Below, piece by piece: positions 33,742 to 43,733 of a stretch of 64,000 nt of DNA. The notes under the pieces are model-generated. The model did no database searches. It was not told the DNA's origin and saw nothing but the letters and a program-made list of their open reading frames with translations. Source of the stretch: Albidovulum litorale (GTDB taxonomy: Bacteria; Pseudomonadota; Alphaproteobacteria; Rhodobacterales; Rhodobacteraceae); assembly GCF_025751495.1 (NCBI RefSeq), contig NZ_JAOWKZ010000005.1, positions 248,001-312,000 of the forward strand, given 5' to 3'. Positions within the stretch are counted from its first letter, which is position 1; every line of letters begins with the position of its first letter. Position numbers and translations under genes: made by a program.

Positions 33742-35171
33742 TGGAATATCGGAACTATATCGGTGGTGAATGGGTGGAGGCTGCTTCCTCCACGCCGAAC
33801 GTCAACCCGTCGGATATCTCCGACATAATCGGCCATGCCGCGAAATCGGACGCGGCGATGATGCAGGCGGCCATTGAGGTCGCCCATACCTCAGCACCCA
33901 AATGGGCGGCCTCCACGCCCCAGCAACGCTTCGACGCGCTCGATTTCGTCGGGACCGAAATCCTCGCCCGCAAGGGTGAGCTTGGCCGCCTTCTGGCCCG
34001 CGAGGAGGGCAAGATCCTGCCCGAAGCGGTGGGCGAGGTCGCCCGCGCCGGTCAGATCTTCAAGTTCTTCGCAGGCGAAGCCTTGCGCCAGACCGGCGAC
34101 CGGCTGGCCTCGGTCCGCCCGGGCGTCGAAGTGGACGTAACCCGCCAGCCCCTTGGCGTTGTCGGCCTGATCACGCCCTGGAACTTCCCCATCGCTATCC
34201 CGGCCTGGAAGATCGCGCCCGCCTTGGCGCATGGTAATACGGTCGTGCTGAAACCCGCCGACCTTGTCCCCGCCTCGGCCCATGCGCTGATCGAAATCCT
34301 CTCTCGCGCCGGTCTTCCGGCGGGCGTGATCAACGTCGTTTTCGGGCGCGGTTCCGAGCTTGGGCCGGTCCTGACGGGCAGCGCCAAGGTCGCGGGCATT
34401 TCCTTCACCGGATCGGTTGGCACCGGGCGCGGCATCGCAGCCACTTGCGGCGCCAATCTCAAAAAATGCCAGCTGGAAATGGGCGGCAAGAACCCGATGG
34501 TCGTGCTCGACGACGCCGATCTCGACCTTGCGGTCGAGGCGAGCCTCAACGGCGCCTTCTACTCTACCGGCCAGCGCTGCACCGCCTCGTCGCGGTTGAT
34601 CGTGACGGAAGGCATCCACGACCGCTTCGTCGCGGCGCTTGCCGACCGCGCAAAAGCGCTGAAGGTCGGCCCGGCGCTGGGGACGGGCAGCCAGATGGGC
34701 CCAGTCGTCGACGAAAAGCAGATGGCGCAGAATATGCGGTATATCGACATCGCGCGGGACGAGGGTGGCACTGTCACCGGCGGCGAACGCCTGAACGCGG
34801 CGACCGAGGGCTGGTTCATGGCCCCCGCTCTGGTTACGGACACGACCAATTCCATGCGCATCAACCGCGAAGAGGTCTTCGGCCCCGTCGCCTCCGTCAT
34901 CCGCGTGAAGGATTACGATGAGGCGCTGAACGTCGCCAACGACACCGAATTCGGCCTTTCGGCGGGCATCTGCACTGCCAGCCTGAAGCATGCCCACCAC
35001 TTCCGCGCCAATGCTCAGGCCGGTATGGTCATGGTCAACCTGCCGACGGCCGGGGTCGATTACCATGTGCCCTTCGGCGGCACCAAGGGGTCGAGCTTTG
35101 GTCCCCGCGAACAGGGCCGCCACGCGGCGGAGTTCTATACCACCGTCAAGACCGCCTATCTCATGGCGTAA
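33741..35171 (+). CDS. 2-oxoglutarate semialdehyde dehydrogenase
   Basis: A 476-residue aldehyde dehydrogenase. The NAD-binding GSVGTGRGIAA region, the general-base glutamate in LEMGGKNPM and the nucleophile in GQRCTASSR are all present. In this operon its expected substrate is the semialdehyde released by the DapA-like deaminase, giving 2-oxoglutarate for the TCA cycle. Related enzymes oxidise other semialdehydes, so the substrate rests on context. The start overlaps the previous stop. Confidence 0.88.
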   Translation: MEYRNYIGGEWVEAASSTPNVNPSDISDIIGHAAKSDAAMMQAAIEVAHTSAPKWAASTPQQRFDALDFVGTEILARKGELGRLLAREEGKILPEAVGEVARAGQIFKFFAGEALRQTGDRLASVRPGVEVDVTRQPLGVVGLITPWNFPIAIPAWKIAPALAHGNTVVLKPADLVPASAHALIEILSRAGLPAGVINVVFGRGSELGPVLTGSAKVAGISFTGSVGTGRGIAATCGANLKKCQLEMGGKNPMVVLDDADLDLAVEASLNGAFYSTGQRCTASSRLIVTEGIHDRFVAALADRAKALKVGPALGTGSQMGPVVDEKQMAQNMRYIDIARDEGGTVTGGERLNAATEGWFMAPALVTDTTNSMRINREEVFGPVASVIRVKDYDEALNVANDTEFGLSAGICTASLKHAHHFRANAQAGMVMVNLPTAGVDYHVPFGGTKGSSFGPREQGRHAAEFYTTVKTAYLMA

Positions 35172-35193
35172 CCTTACAGAAACAGGGCCCGAA

Positions 35194-36483
35194 TTGACCG
35201 CCACCACCACCGCCCCCGCCGATCAACCCTCCCGGACCGATCTGGTCGTGATCGGCGCGGGTGTCATCGGGCTTTCCATTGCCCATGCCGCGCTTTCTCG
35301 CGGCATGGGTGTTCTCGTCATCGACCGCACCGGGCCAGCCGCCGGGGCTTCCGCGGGCAATGCCGGGGGCTTCGCGTTTTCCGAAATTCACCCGCTCGCC
35401 TCCGCCGATACGCTCATGGCCTCGCCGAAATGGCTGCTCGATCCGCTGGGTCCGCTGTCGCTGCCGCTCCGCTACGCGCCGATGATGGTGCCCTGGATGC
35501 TGCGCTTCGCGAAGGCGAGCCTGCCCACCCGGGTGGCCGCCTCCACCCGCGCACAGGCCGCGCTGATGGCCCATGCAAAGAAGGTGCTGGAACCCGCGAT
35601 GGCGCTGACGGGTACCTCGGACATGCTGCGCAAGACCGGCCAGTTGCAGGTCTTCGAGTCCTCCCGGTCCTTCGACGCCGCGCGGCGCGATTGCGATGAG
35701 GCCGCGCATTACGGCTACAGCTTCCGCCCGCTCATCGGCGCGGACGCCATTGCCGGGGTGCAGCCCGGCCTCTCGCCGCGCTTTACCCATGGCATCGCGA
35801 CCGAGGACTGGTGGGCCATTGCCGATCCGAAGCTTTACACGCTCGCGCTCGCCAAATCGCTGACAGGGAAGGGCGGAAGGATCGACACCGCCGAAGCCCG
35901 CGCGATCTCCGTCAGTTCGGAGGGCGTGACGATCCACCTTGCGGATGGCACGACGCTCGCCGCCCGACAGGCCGTCGTGGCCGCGGGCGCGCATTCCCAC
36001 CGTCTGGCGGCAAGCCTCGGCGACCGCATCCCGCTGGAGACCGAGCGCGGCTACAACACCACGTTGCCGCCCGGCGCCTTTGACCTCCGCCGCCACATCA
36101 CCTTTTCCGAGCACGGCTTTGTCGCCGCCCCCCTCTCGACCGGCATCCGCATCGGCGGGGCGGTGGAACTGGGTGGGCTCGACCTGCCGCCGAACTATGC
36201 GCGCTCAAAGGCGATGCTGAAGAAGGCGGAAGGGTTCCTGCCGGGCCTGAAGACCGCAGATGGCACCGAATGGATGGGCTTCCGCCCCTCGTTGCCCGAC
36301 ACGCTGCCCGCCATCGGCCGGGCGAGCCGCGCGCCGAACGTCATCTACGCCTTCGGCCACGGCCATCTGGGCCTGACCCAGTCCGCAGGCACCGCTGACC
36401 TCGTCGCCGCTCTCCTGACCGGCGCGCCCCCCGCCATCGACCTTACCCCCTTCGCGCCGAACCGTTTCAAGGGCCTTCTGTGA
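35194..36483 (+). CDS. FAD-dependent D-hydroxyproline oxidoreductase
   Basis: A roughly 429-residue member of the D-amino-acid oxidase/dehydrogenase (DAO) family. The dinucleotide-binding VVIGAGVIGLSIAHAA is near the N-terminus and the C-terminal FAD motif HGHLGLTQSAGTADLV is intact. It should oxidise cis-4-hydroxy-D-proline to delta1-pyrroline-4-hydroxy-2-carboxylate. No ATG fits the frame; TTG at 35194 is the best start, with AACAGGG about 7 bases upstream. The stop overlaps the epimerase start. As a single-chain enzyme it differs from the multi-subunit dehydrogenases described in Pseudomonas. Confidence 0.85.
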   Translation: MTATTTAPADQPSRTDLVVIGAGVIGLSIAHAALSRGMGVLVIDRTGPAAGASAGNAGGFAFSEIHPLASADTLMASPKWLLDPLGPLSLPLRYAPMMVPWMLRFAKASLPTRVAASTRAQAALMAHAKKVLEPAMALTGTSDMLRKTGQLQVFESSRSFDAARRDCDEAAHYGYSFRPLIGADAIAGVQPGLSPRFTHGIATEDWWAIADPKLYTLALAKSLTGKGGRIDTAEARAISVSSEGVTIHLADGTTLAARQAVVAAGAHSHRLAASLGDRIPLETERGYNTTLPPGAFDLRRHITFSEHGFVAAPLSTGIRIGGAVELGGLDLPPNYARSKAMLKKAEGFLPGLKTADGTEWMGFRPSLPDTLPAIGRASRAPNVIYAFGHGHLGLTQSAGTADLVAALLTGAPPAIDLTPFAPNRFKGLL

Positions 36484-37481
36484 CCAGCCACACCTTTCTC
36501 TGCATCGACGGCCATACCTGCGGCAACCCGGTCCGCCTTGTCGTCGGCGGCGCGCCGCAGCTTCAGGGCAGAACCATGCTCGAACGCCGCGCGCATTTCC
36601 TTGCCGAATACGACTGGATCCGCACCGGCCTGATGTTCGAACCCCGCGGCCATGACCAGATGTCGGGCTCCATCCTCTACCCGCCGACCCGCGAGGATTG
36701 CGACGTGGGCGTCCTTTTCATCGAAACCTCCGGCTGCCTGCCGATGTGCGGCCACGGCACCATCGGCACCGTGACGACCGCCATCGAAAACGGCCTCGTC
36801 ACGCCCAAAACCCCCGGCATCCTGCGGCTCGACACCCCCGCCGGGCTTGTCATCGCCGAATACCGGCAGGAGGGGCGCTTTGTCGAAGAGGTGCGCCTGA
36901 CAAACGTCCCCGCCTTCCTCTATGCCGAGGGCCTGACTGCCGAGGTCGAGGGCCTCGGCGAGATCACCGTCGACGTCGCCTATGGCGGCAACTTCTATGC
37001 CATCGTCGAACCGCAGGAGAACTTCCGCGACATCGAGGACCAACGCGCTATAGACCTTGTCGGCTGGAGCCCTAAGCTCCGCGCCGCGCTCAACGAAAAA
37101 TACACCTTCACCCATCCCGAGAAGCCGGAGATCAGGGGCCTTTCCCACATTCTCTGGACCGGAGCGCCCAGGCACCCCGAGGCTACCGCCCGCAACGCCG
37201 TCTTCTACGGCGACAAGGCCATCGACCGCTCGCCCTGCGGGACCGGCACTTCGGCCCGCATGGCGCATTGGGCGGCGAAAGGGCGGCTGAAGGAGGGTGA
37301 GGATTTCGTGCACGAAAGCATCATCGGCTCGCTCTTCAAGGGCCGAATCGAGGGGCGGACGACGGTCGGCGACCGTGACGCGATCATCCCCTCCATTGCC
37401 GGCTGGGCGCGGGTGACCGGCTACAACACCATCTTCATCGACGACCGCGACCCGTTCGCGCATGGTTTCGTCGTCACCTGA
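36480..37481 (+). CDS. 4-hydroxyproline 2-epimerase (proline racemase family)
   Basis: Interconverts trans-4-hydroxy-L-proline and cis-4-hydroxy-D-proline, first step of the pathway. The 333-residue protein has both catalytic cysteines, C90 in [10 protein letters not shown] and C253 in [13 protein letters not shown] Cys/Cys pair marks epimerases or racemases rather than dehydratases in this superfamily, and the YGGNFYAIV loop agrees with hydroxyproline epimerases. It overlaps the FAD enzyme by 4 bases. Confidence 0.92.
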   Translation: MTSHTFLCIDGHTCGNPVRLVVGGAPQLQGRTMLERRAHFLAEYDWIRTGLMFEPRGHDQMSGSILYPPTREDCDVGVLFIETSGCLPMCGHGTIGTVTTAIENGLVTPKTPGILRLDTPAGLVIAEYRQEGRFVEEVRLTNVPAFLYAEGLTAEVEGLGEITVDVAYGGNFYAIVEPQENFRDIEDQRAIDLVGWSPKLRAALNEKYTFTHPEKPEIRGLSHILWTGAPRHPEATARNAVFYGDKAIDRSPCGTGTSARMAHWAAKGRLKEGEDFVHESIIGSLFKGRIEGRTTVGDRDAIIPSIAGWARVTGYNTIFIDDRDPFAHGFVVT

Positions 37482-37497
37482 CCGGAAGGCGCCCCGC

Positions 37498-39174
37498 ATG
37501 GCTCAGAGCATCATCGCCGCCAAGGCCGAAGGTCCGATCCTCGCCCTTAGCGAGGGCCTCAGCTTCTGGGGCGGCGTCGATTCCGCCACGGGCCGCCTGA
37601 TCGACGCGCATCACCCCGATTGCGGGGCCGATCTGGCGGGCAGGATCGTGATGATGCCGACCAGTCGGGGTTCCTGCACCGGCAGCGGCGTCCTCCTTGA
37701 ACTGACGTTGAACGGCCACGCCCCAGCCGCGCTGATCTTCCGCGAGGCCGAGGACGTGCTTACCCTTGGCGCGCTCGTCGCGGGCATGCTCTTCGACCGC
37801 CCCATACCGGTGCTGCGGCTCGGACCCGACGACTATGCAGCCCTCGCCGCCCATCCCACGGCTTCTATCGGTGAAGTCCGACTGGAGGCCGGCGCGCTGT
37901 CCCTGCCGCTCACGCCCCTCGCGAGCGACCGCTTGACACTCAGCGAAACCGACCGGGCAATGCTGGCAGGGCAGGAGGGCAGGGCGGTTGAGATCGCGAT
38001 GCAGATCCTGACCAACATGGCCGCCGCACAGGGCGCAACCACGCTGACCGACGTAACCCGCGCCCATATCGACGGCTGCATCTATGCCAGCCCCGCCAAC
38101 CTGACCTTCGCCCGGCAGATGGCGGATATGGGGGCGCGGGTGCGCATCCCAACCACGATGAACGCCATCTCGGTCGACCATGCCCATTGGCGGCAGCAGG
38201 GCGTGGCGGAGAGTTTTGGCAGCCCGGCGGCCGCTTTGGCCGATGCCTATACCGGGATGGGCGCGGAACCGAGTTTCACCTGCGCGCCCTACCTGCTCGA
38301 CGGCGCGCCAGCGACCGGCGAACATATCGGCTGGTCGGAATCCAACGCCGTCATCTACGCCAATTCGGTGCTCGGCGCGCGGACGGTGAAACACCCCGAT
38401 TTCCTCGACCTCTGCATCGCGCTGACCGGCCGCGCGCCCCTGTCCGGCGTCTATCTCGACGCCGCCCGCGCCCCGCGCCGGGTGATCCATGTCACCCTGC
38501 CAGACGGCCACGACGACGCGCTCTGGCCGATGCTCGGCTATCTGGCGGGCAGGCTCGCCCCCGACCGCATCCCGCTTCTGACCGGGCTTGAAACCACGAA
38601 GCCCGGCGAAGACGATCTCAAGGCACTCTGCGCCGCCTTCGGCACCTCGTCGGCAGCACCCATGCTGCATGTCGCAGGGATCACGCCCGAGGCGGATATG
38701 CCCCCGGCCGCCGATGCCGACACGGCCCGGATCACCCCCGCCGATCTGGCACGGACATGGACGCAGTTCAACTCCGGCCCGGCCGGGATCGACCTCGTCG
38801 CCTTCGGCTCCCCGCATTTCTCTGCGGGTGAATGCCGAAAACTGGCGGACCTGCTCGACGGCGATAAGGTCGCGTCCGGCACCACCGCCATCGTCACGGC
38901 AGGCCGCGACACGATCAGGGCGATTACCGCCGACGGCACGGCGGATCGGCTGCAAAGGGCAGGTGTCCGCATCATCCCTGATCTCTGCTGGTGCTCGATC
39001 TCCGAACCCGTCTTTCCGCCCGCCGCCCGCACGCTGATGACCAATTCCGGCAAGTATGCCCATTACGCCCCCGCCTTGTCGGGTCGCGCCGTGCGTTTCG
39101 GTAGCATCGCTGACTGCGCGCGGGCCGCGATCACCGGCAAGTCGCCCGACACCCCGCCCGAATGGCTTCGATAA
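37498..39174 (+). CDS. aconitase X, probable cis-3-hydroxy-L-proline dehydratase
   Basis: A 558-residue protein made of a DUF126 small-subunit-like swivelling domain (residues about 1-130) joined to a DUF521 aconitase-like domain. It is therefore the fused form of aconitase X. Members of this kind have been shown to dehydrate cis-3-hydroxy-L-proline to delta1-pyrroline-2-carboxylate. The segments [28 protein letters not shown] and [10 protein letters not shown] carry family residues and candidate cluster cysteines. ATG at 37498 starts the DUF126 domain; the ATG at 37462 lies in the end of the epimerase gene. The reductase needed to make proline is not in the window. Confidence 0.88.
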   Translation: MAQSIIAAKAEGPILALSEGLSFWGGVDSATGRLIDAHHPDCGADLAGRIVMMPTSRGSCTGSGVLLELTLNGHAPAALIFREAEDVLTLGALVAGMLFDRPIPVLRLGPDDYAALAAHPTASIGEVRLEAGALSLPLTPLASDRLTLSETDRAMLAGQEGRAVEIAMQILTNMAAAQGATTLTDVTRAHIDGCIYASPANLTFARQMADMGARVRIPTTMNAISVDHAHWRQQGVAESFGSPAAALADAYTGMGAEPSFTCAPYLLDGAPATGEHIGWSESNAVIYANSVLGARTVKHPDFLDLCIALTGRAPLSGVYLDAARAPRRVIHVTLPDGHDDALWPMLGYLAGRLAPDRIPLLTGLETTKPGEDDLKALCAAFGTSSAAPMLHVAGITPEADMPPAADADTARITPADLARTWTQFNSGPAGIDLVAFGSPHFSAGECRKLADLLDGDKVASGTTAIVTAGRDTIRAITADGTADRLQRAGVRIIPDLCWCSISEPVFPPAARTLMTNSGKYAHYAPALSGRAVRFGSIADCARAAITGKSPDTPPEWLR

Positions 39175-39184
39175 GGACCGCCCC

Positions 39185-40216
39185 ATGCGCACGACAAAAA
39201 CCATCCACGTGATCTCCGCCCATGCCGAGGGCGAAGTGGGCGACGTCATCGTCGGCGGCGTGACGCCCCCACCGGGCGACACGCTCTGGGACCAGCGGAG
39301 GTTCATCGCCGAAGACGGCGCGCTCCGCGCCTTCATGCTGAACGAGCCGAGGGGCGGGGTCTTCCGCCATGTGAACCTTCTCGTGCCGCCCAAGCATCCC
39401 GACGCGCAGATGGGCTTCATCATCATGGAGCCCGAGGACACGCCGCCGATGTCGGGCTCCAACTCGATCTGCGTGGCGACCGTTCTGCTGGATGCGGGTA
39501 TCCTGCCGATGACGGAACCCGTCACTGAGCTGACGCTCGAAGCACCCGGCGGCCTTGTCCGGGTCCGCGCCGAGTGCCGCGACGGCAAGGCGGAACGGAT
39601 CACGGTGCGGAACCTGCCCTCCTTCGCCGACCGGCTGGATGCGGCTTTGGAGGTCGAAGGCATCGGCACGCTGACGGTCGACACCGCCTTTGGCGGCGAC
39701 AGTTTCGTCATCGTCGATGCCGGGGCGCTGGGTCTCAGGATCGCCCCGGACGAGGCGCGCGACATCGCGCGGCTGGGGACAAGGATCACCAATGCCGCCA
39801 ATGCCCAACTGGGCTTTGCCCATCCCGAACGGCCCGACTGGGACCACATCTCATTCTGCCTTTTTGCCGGTCCGCTGGAGAAGGCGGGCGACGGCTTCAC
39901 CGCCCGCTCCGCCGTCGCGATCCAACCCGGAAAGGTCGACCGCTCGCCTACCGGCACCGGGGTTTCGGCCCGGATGGCGGTGCTGCATGCGAAGGGCGTG
40001 ATGGCAGAGGGGCAGACTCTCACCGCCCGTTCGATCATCGATAGCACCTTCACCGGCCGCATCGCCGGTCTCGCGGAAGTCGCGGGCCGCCCGGCGATCG
40101 TGCCCGAAATTTCCGGGCGCGGCTGGATCACCGGCATCCACCAGCACATGCTCGACCCCACCGACCCGTGGCCGGGCGGCTATCGCCTGTCGGATACCTG
40201 GGGTGCGGGAGGCTGA
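39185..40216 (+). CDS. proline racemase superfamily, likely 3-hydroxyproline dehydratase
   Basis: A 343-residue second member of the superfamily in the operon. The positions of the two catalytic cysteines are S90 ([10 protein letters not shown]) and T256 ([12 protein letters not shown]). Loss of both cysteines excludes a classical two-base racemase; a threonine at the second site is the hallmark of trans-3-hydroxy-L-proline dehydratases, though those I recall keep Cys at the first. It therefore probably dehydrates trans-3-hydroxy-L-proline, alongside aconitase X for the cis isomer. Ser/Thr as a pair is unusual. The start at 39185 follows AAGGACCG. Confidence 0.85.
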   Translation: MRTTKTIHVISAHAEGEVGDVIVGGVTPPPGDTLWDQRRFIAEDGALRAFMLNEPRGGVFRHVNLLVPPKHPDAQMGFIIMEPEDTPPMSGSNSICVATVLLDAGILPMTEPVTELTLEAPGGLVRVRAECRDGKAERITVRNLPSFADRLDAALEVEGIGTLTVDTAFGGDSFVIVDAGALGLRIAPDEARDIARLGTRITNAANAQLGFAHPERPDWDHISFCLFAGPLEKAGDGFTARSAVAIQPGKVDRSPTGTGVSARMAVLHAKGVMAEGQTLTARSIIDSTFTGRIAGLAEVAGRPAIVPEISGRGWITGIHQHMLDPTDPWPGGYRLSDTWGAGG

Positions 40217-40219
40217 ACG

Positions 40220-40235
40220 GAAAGCGGCGCTTTTT
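40220..40235 (+). terminator. weak terminator after the hydroxyproline operon
   Basis: AAAGC-GGC-GCTTT followed by T residues forms a short 5-base-pair stem with a T-run, directly after the stop at 40216. The position is right but the stem is marginal. Confidence 0.33.
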
Positions 40236-40297
40236 TCAATCTGTAATACTGCGCCGGTAGATGGCGCTGCCCGCAAGTGGTGACCCGTACCTTTCGC

Positions 40298-41374
40298 TTA
40301 TCCCATCTGGTGATTAGGGGTGGAGCGGGAAATCTCCAGTTCCGCCTCATCCATATCTTCGGGGATACCTTCGAAAAGCGGTGTCGAAAGGTACCGTTCA
40401 CCGGTATCGGGCAGCATTACGAGGAAAACCGAGCCCGGTGCCGCTTTTTCGGCCACCCGCATCGCGACCGCGAAGGTGGAGCCGCCGGAGATGCCGGTAA
40501 AGATGCCTTCCTTTTGTGCGAGCTTCTTCGCCCAGGCGATCCCTTCCGGCCCGGGCACCGGGATAAGGTCGTCGTAGAACTTCTTGTCGAGCGCTTCCTG
40601 CAGCACGGCCGGAATGAAATCCGGTGTCCAGCCCTGGATCGGATGCGGTTCAAACGCCGGGTGGCTGGCGGCGGGCGCGTCGCCTGCACCGCGTTCCTGC
40701 GCGATCCCGCTTGAAACAATCGCCGCGTTGGCGGGTTCCGTGAGGATAATCTTGGTCGCAGGCCGCTCCTTGCGCAGAACACGACCAACGCCGGTGACGG
40801 TCCCGCCTGTGCCATAGCCCGAGACGAAATAGTCGAGACGCTTGCCGTCAAAATCACCGAGAATTTCGCGCGCCGTCGTCGCTTCGTGGATGTCAGCATT
40901 GTCCTTCGTCTCAAATTGACGGGCAAGGAACCAGCCATGCTTTTCGGCCAGTTCCACCGCCTTCTTGTACATGCCGAAACCCTTTTCGGCGCGCGGGGTC
41001 AGGATGACCTTGGCGCCCAGCATCCGCATCAGCCTGCGGCGTTCGATGGAAAAGCTGTCGGCCATTGTCACGACCAGCGGATAGCCCTTTTGGGCGCAGA
41101 CCATCGCAAGGCCGATGCCGGTATTGCCCGATGTCGCCTCGACCACCGTCTGTCCTGGCTTCAGCCGCCCCTCACGCTCGGCAGCCTCGATGATATTCAC
41201 TGCCAACCGGTCTTTGACCGAGGCGGCGGGATTGTAGGCCTCGGCCTTTACATAGACTGTTACATGGTCAGGCCCGAGGTTGTTGACCCGGATCACCGGC
41301 GTATCGCCGATCGTGTCGAGTACGCTGTCGAAAAGCCGCCCGCGTCCGTTCGTCGTTCTGATCGTACCAGCCAT
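40298..41374 (-). CDS. cysK: cysteine synthase A
   Basis: Pyridoxal-phosphate enzyme that makes cysteine from O-acetylserine and sulfide. The PLP lysine is in NPAASVKDR and the substrate loop is TSGNTGIGL; the phosphate-binding loop YGTGGTVTGVG is present. At 358 residues it is about 30-40 longer than E. coli CysK, with the extra length mainly in the C-terminal SRSTPNHQMG-type tail and an insertion near PHPIQGWTPDF. It is a stand-alone gene convergent with the hydroxyproline operon. Relatives include cystathionine beta-synthase-like enzymes, but the pattern fits CysK best. Confidence 0.93.
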   Translation of the reverse strand: MAGTIRTTNGRGRLFDSVLDTIGDTPVIRVNNLGPDHVTVYVKAEAYNPAASVKDRLAVNIIEAAEREGRLKPGQTVVEATSGNTGIGLAMVCAQKGYPLVVTMADSFSIERRRLMRMLGAKVILTPRAEKGFGMYKKAVELAEKHGWFLARQFETKDNADIHEATTAREILGDFDGKRLDYFVSGYGTGGTVTGVGRVLRKERPATKIILTEPANAAIVSSGIAQERGAGDAPAASHPAFEPHPIQGWTPDFIPAVLQEALDKKFYDDLIPVPGPEGIAWAKKLAQKEGIFTGISGGSTFAVAMRVAEKAAPGSVFLVMLPDTGERYLSTPLFEGIPEDMDEAELEISRSTPNHQMG

Positions 41375-41468
41375 GTCATACCCCCGTTCGTGACCTTTGC
41401 CCCCTCAAGATGGGGCTTCCTCTTGGCAACTTATACCTTGCAGAACGGTGGTGACGCAAAAAAGAACA

Positions 41469-41488
41469 CCCTCCGCAAAAGCGAAGGG
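41469..41488 (-). terminator. terminator after the SARP-type regulator
   Basis: CCCTCCGC and GCGAAGGG with loop AAAA. Read on the minus strand the stem has one U-G wobble and is followed by TGTTCTTTTTT. It lies about 95 bases beyond the regulator stop and before cysK. Confidence 0.55.
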
Positions 41489-41582
41489 CGCGGGGAACCG
41501 AATACGGTCAGACCCGTTCAGTCCGGAACTGGCGTTCAGCCAATGGGTGCCTCAGTGACTTGCAGATCGCGACACGACCTGA

Positions 41583-43586
41583 TCAGCCCGGCAATCCGGC
41601 CTTTCTGAGCCCATCCGCCAGATGCTCCCAATCGCCCGGATCACGCCACATCGCCCGGTAGGCGCCCGCGAAGCCTTCGACCGTGTCCTCCTTCACGTCG
41701 ATACCCCGGCTCGCGAATTCCTGCCGTCGCATGCGGATGAACTCCGCCAGCGCCGCTGCCGCTTCGCCCGGCTGGTCGAGATGGGCATAGGCACTGACCA
41801 GAAAGGCATGAGCGAGGGAGTTGAGCAGCGCCTCGCCGATCAGAACCCGAACGACGGCCGCGTAGTCGCCGGTGAAAAAGTGGATCTGGCCGAGGATCCA
41901 GTCGATCGACGGTGAATGCATCGGGTCGAGCCGGATCGCCTCCCGTACAACTTCGCGCGCTTTCTCGCGCCGCCCGAGGAGCAGAAACGCATAACCGCAC
42001 CACGCCATCGACTCCGCCTCGTTCACGATCTTGGACAAGGTCTTTTCGAACTGAACCTCAGCCTCGTCCCAGAGCCCTTCGCAAAGAAACGCGTAGCCGA
42101 GTTGGTCCTGGATATAGACGTCGTTGTTGTCGAGGCCCGCCCCCTTGCGCGACAGGGCAAGCGACTTGCCCGCAGCACCTTCCTCGGCGAGACCGAGCCA
42201 TCCATCGACGACATAGGTGTCGGCAAGATACATGTAGGCGCGTGCATAACGCGGGTCGAGTTCCAGTGCCTTCTTGAACAACGCGCGCGCCTCGGCGGTG
42301 TCCTCGGCATTCAGCCCGTCGCGCAGCGACTTGCCGCGCAGCATGTACTCATAGGCCTTCATGTTTTCGGTAGGCATGCGAGAGGCGCGGTCGGCCACAT
42401 CCTCCTGCACCCGTCCGGGCAGGACGGCGACGATACTGCGCGTGACCTCATCCTGCACGGCGAAGATATCGTCGAACTCCCGGTCATAGCGTTCCGCCCA
42501 GACATGAGTGCCGGTCAGGGCATCGGCGAGTTGCACGGAGATACGAACCTTGGTCCCGGCGCGACGCACGCTGCCCTCGACAATGTATTGCACGCCGAGC
42601 CTCTGGCCGATTTCCCGGACCCCGAAGTTTTCGTTCCGGAACGCGAAAGAAGAATGGCGCGCGACAACGAACAGGGTGCGGAACCGCGACAGGCCGGTGA
42701 TGATGTCCTCGGTGATCCCGTCGCTGAAATAATCCTGTTCGGGATCGCCGCTCATATTAGTGAAGGGCAGCACCGCGACCGAGGGCTTGTCGCGCTTCTG
42801 CGTGGCTTGGGCCGGCGGCCGCTCGGGGGCGGTTTCCGGAGTGGGCGCTTCGTCGGGGGCGCTTCGGATGCGGGCGATCAAGGCGGTGGTTTCAGGTCCG
42901 GGCTGAATACCAAGCTCTTCCGAAAGCATCTCTCGCATCTTGTTGTAGTGCCGGAGCGCCGAGGCGGTTTCCCCCTGGGCGTGGAGGACGCGCATTAAAA
43001 GCCGATGCGCTGCTTCGTTGAACGCGTCGAGGTCAAGAAGCCGGCGGGCGGCCGTAAGTGCTGCGGAAAGGTTCCTGTCGCCAAGAAGGTCCTCGGCGAT
43101 CCGGGTAAGCTCCGACGACAGGAGGGCTGCGTATTTCGCGCGCTCGGCGGTCAGCCAGTCCTCGAACGGTGCCTCGTTGACCGTCAGCCCGGCAAGCAGG
43201 GTCGATGCCGCCGCGAGATCGTCGAGCCTTTGCCCGGCGGTCGGCGGCGGGTCATCCTTGCCAAGCGCGTTGGTATCCAGGTCGACGTCATCCAGCCGCA
43301 GCCCAAGCACCGCCCCCCGGGCTTCGATCACGTCGGCATCCGCACCAAGCGCCTTACGCAGGCTCGCAAGCGATTGGCGGAGATTGGTGCGCGCCTGCGC
43401 CTGACCGCTGCGGCTCCATAAGAGGTCAGCCGCAGTGTCACGATGCAGCCCGCCGGGCCCGGCGAGGGCGATCATAGCCAGAAGCGCCTGAGATTTCTGC
43501 GTCGGGAAGGAAGCGACCGTCCCGTCGCTGCATGTAACCGCCAGCGGACCCAGAAGCCGGATATGAAGGCGATTGCGTCTGCTCAC
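41583..43586 (-). CDS. SARP-type (OmpR-BTAD) regulator with TolB-like and TPR domains
   Basis: A 667-residue multi-domain regulator. Residues about 8-90 form an OmpR-like winged helix (IRLLGPLAV, ARTNLRQSLASLRKALG). Residues about 95-245 are a bacterial transcriptional-activation (BTAD) helical-repeat domain. Residues about 275-390 contain the KPSVAVLPFTNMSGDPEQDY and FSDGITEDIITGL motifs of the adenylate-cyclase-associated/TolB-like domain. TPR repeats follow to the end (ALELDPRYARAYMYLADTY). No transmembrane helix is visible, so it is cytoplasmic. It may control the divergent 64-residue gene at 43734. Targets and signal are unknown. Confidence 0.88.
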   Translation of the reverse strand: MSRRNRLHIRLLGPLAVTCSDGTVASFPTQKSQALLAMIALAGPGGLHRDTAADLLWSRSGQAQARTNLRQSLASLRKALGADADVIEARGAVLGLRLDDVDLDTNALGKDDPPPTAGQRLDDLAAASTLLAGLTVNEAPFEDWLTAERAKYAALLSSELTRIAEDLLGDRNLSAALTAARRLLDLDAFNEAAHRLLMRVLHAQGETASALRHYNKMREMLSEELGIQPGPETTALIARIRSAPDEAPTPETAPERPPAQATQKRDKPSVAVLPFTNMSGDPEQDYFSDGITEDIITGLSRFRTLFVVARHSSFAFRNENFGVREIGQRLGVQYIVEGSVRRAGTKVRISVQLADALTGTHVWAERYDREFDDIFAVQDEVTRSIVAVLPGRVQEDVADRASRMPTENMKAYEYMLRGKSLRDGLNAEDTAEARALFKKALELDPRYARAYMYLADTYVVDGWLGLAEEGAAGKSLALSRKGAGLDNNDVYIQDQLGYAFLCEGLWDEAEVQFEKTLSKIVNEAESMAWCGYAFLLLGRREKAREVVREAIRLDPMHSPSIDWILGQIHFFTGDYAAVVRVLIGEALLNSLAHAFLVSAYAHLDQPGEAAAALAEFIRMRRQEFASRGIDVKEDTVEGFAGAYRAMWRDPGDWEHLADGLRKAGLPG

Positions 43587-43733
43587 TGTCCCGGTCCCCG
43601 GATGCCACGGTCGATTTTACGGGCGCTCCCCGCCGTTTTTACGCCCCCGTCACGCCCGGCCATACGGATCCCGAACGCCCCACCCGCATCTTAGGTGCAT
43701 CGACCCACAATCCAAGAACAGAAAGGAACGACG

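Noticed and set aside
37474-40161. An 895-residue open frame antisense to the epimerase, aconitase X and dehydratase genes
   Set aside because: GC-rich third positions of the real genes leave the complementary frame open. It has no family similarity, and the sense frames show catalytic motifs.
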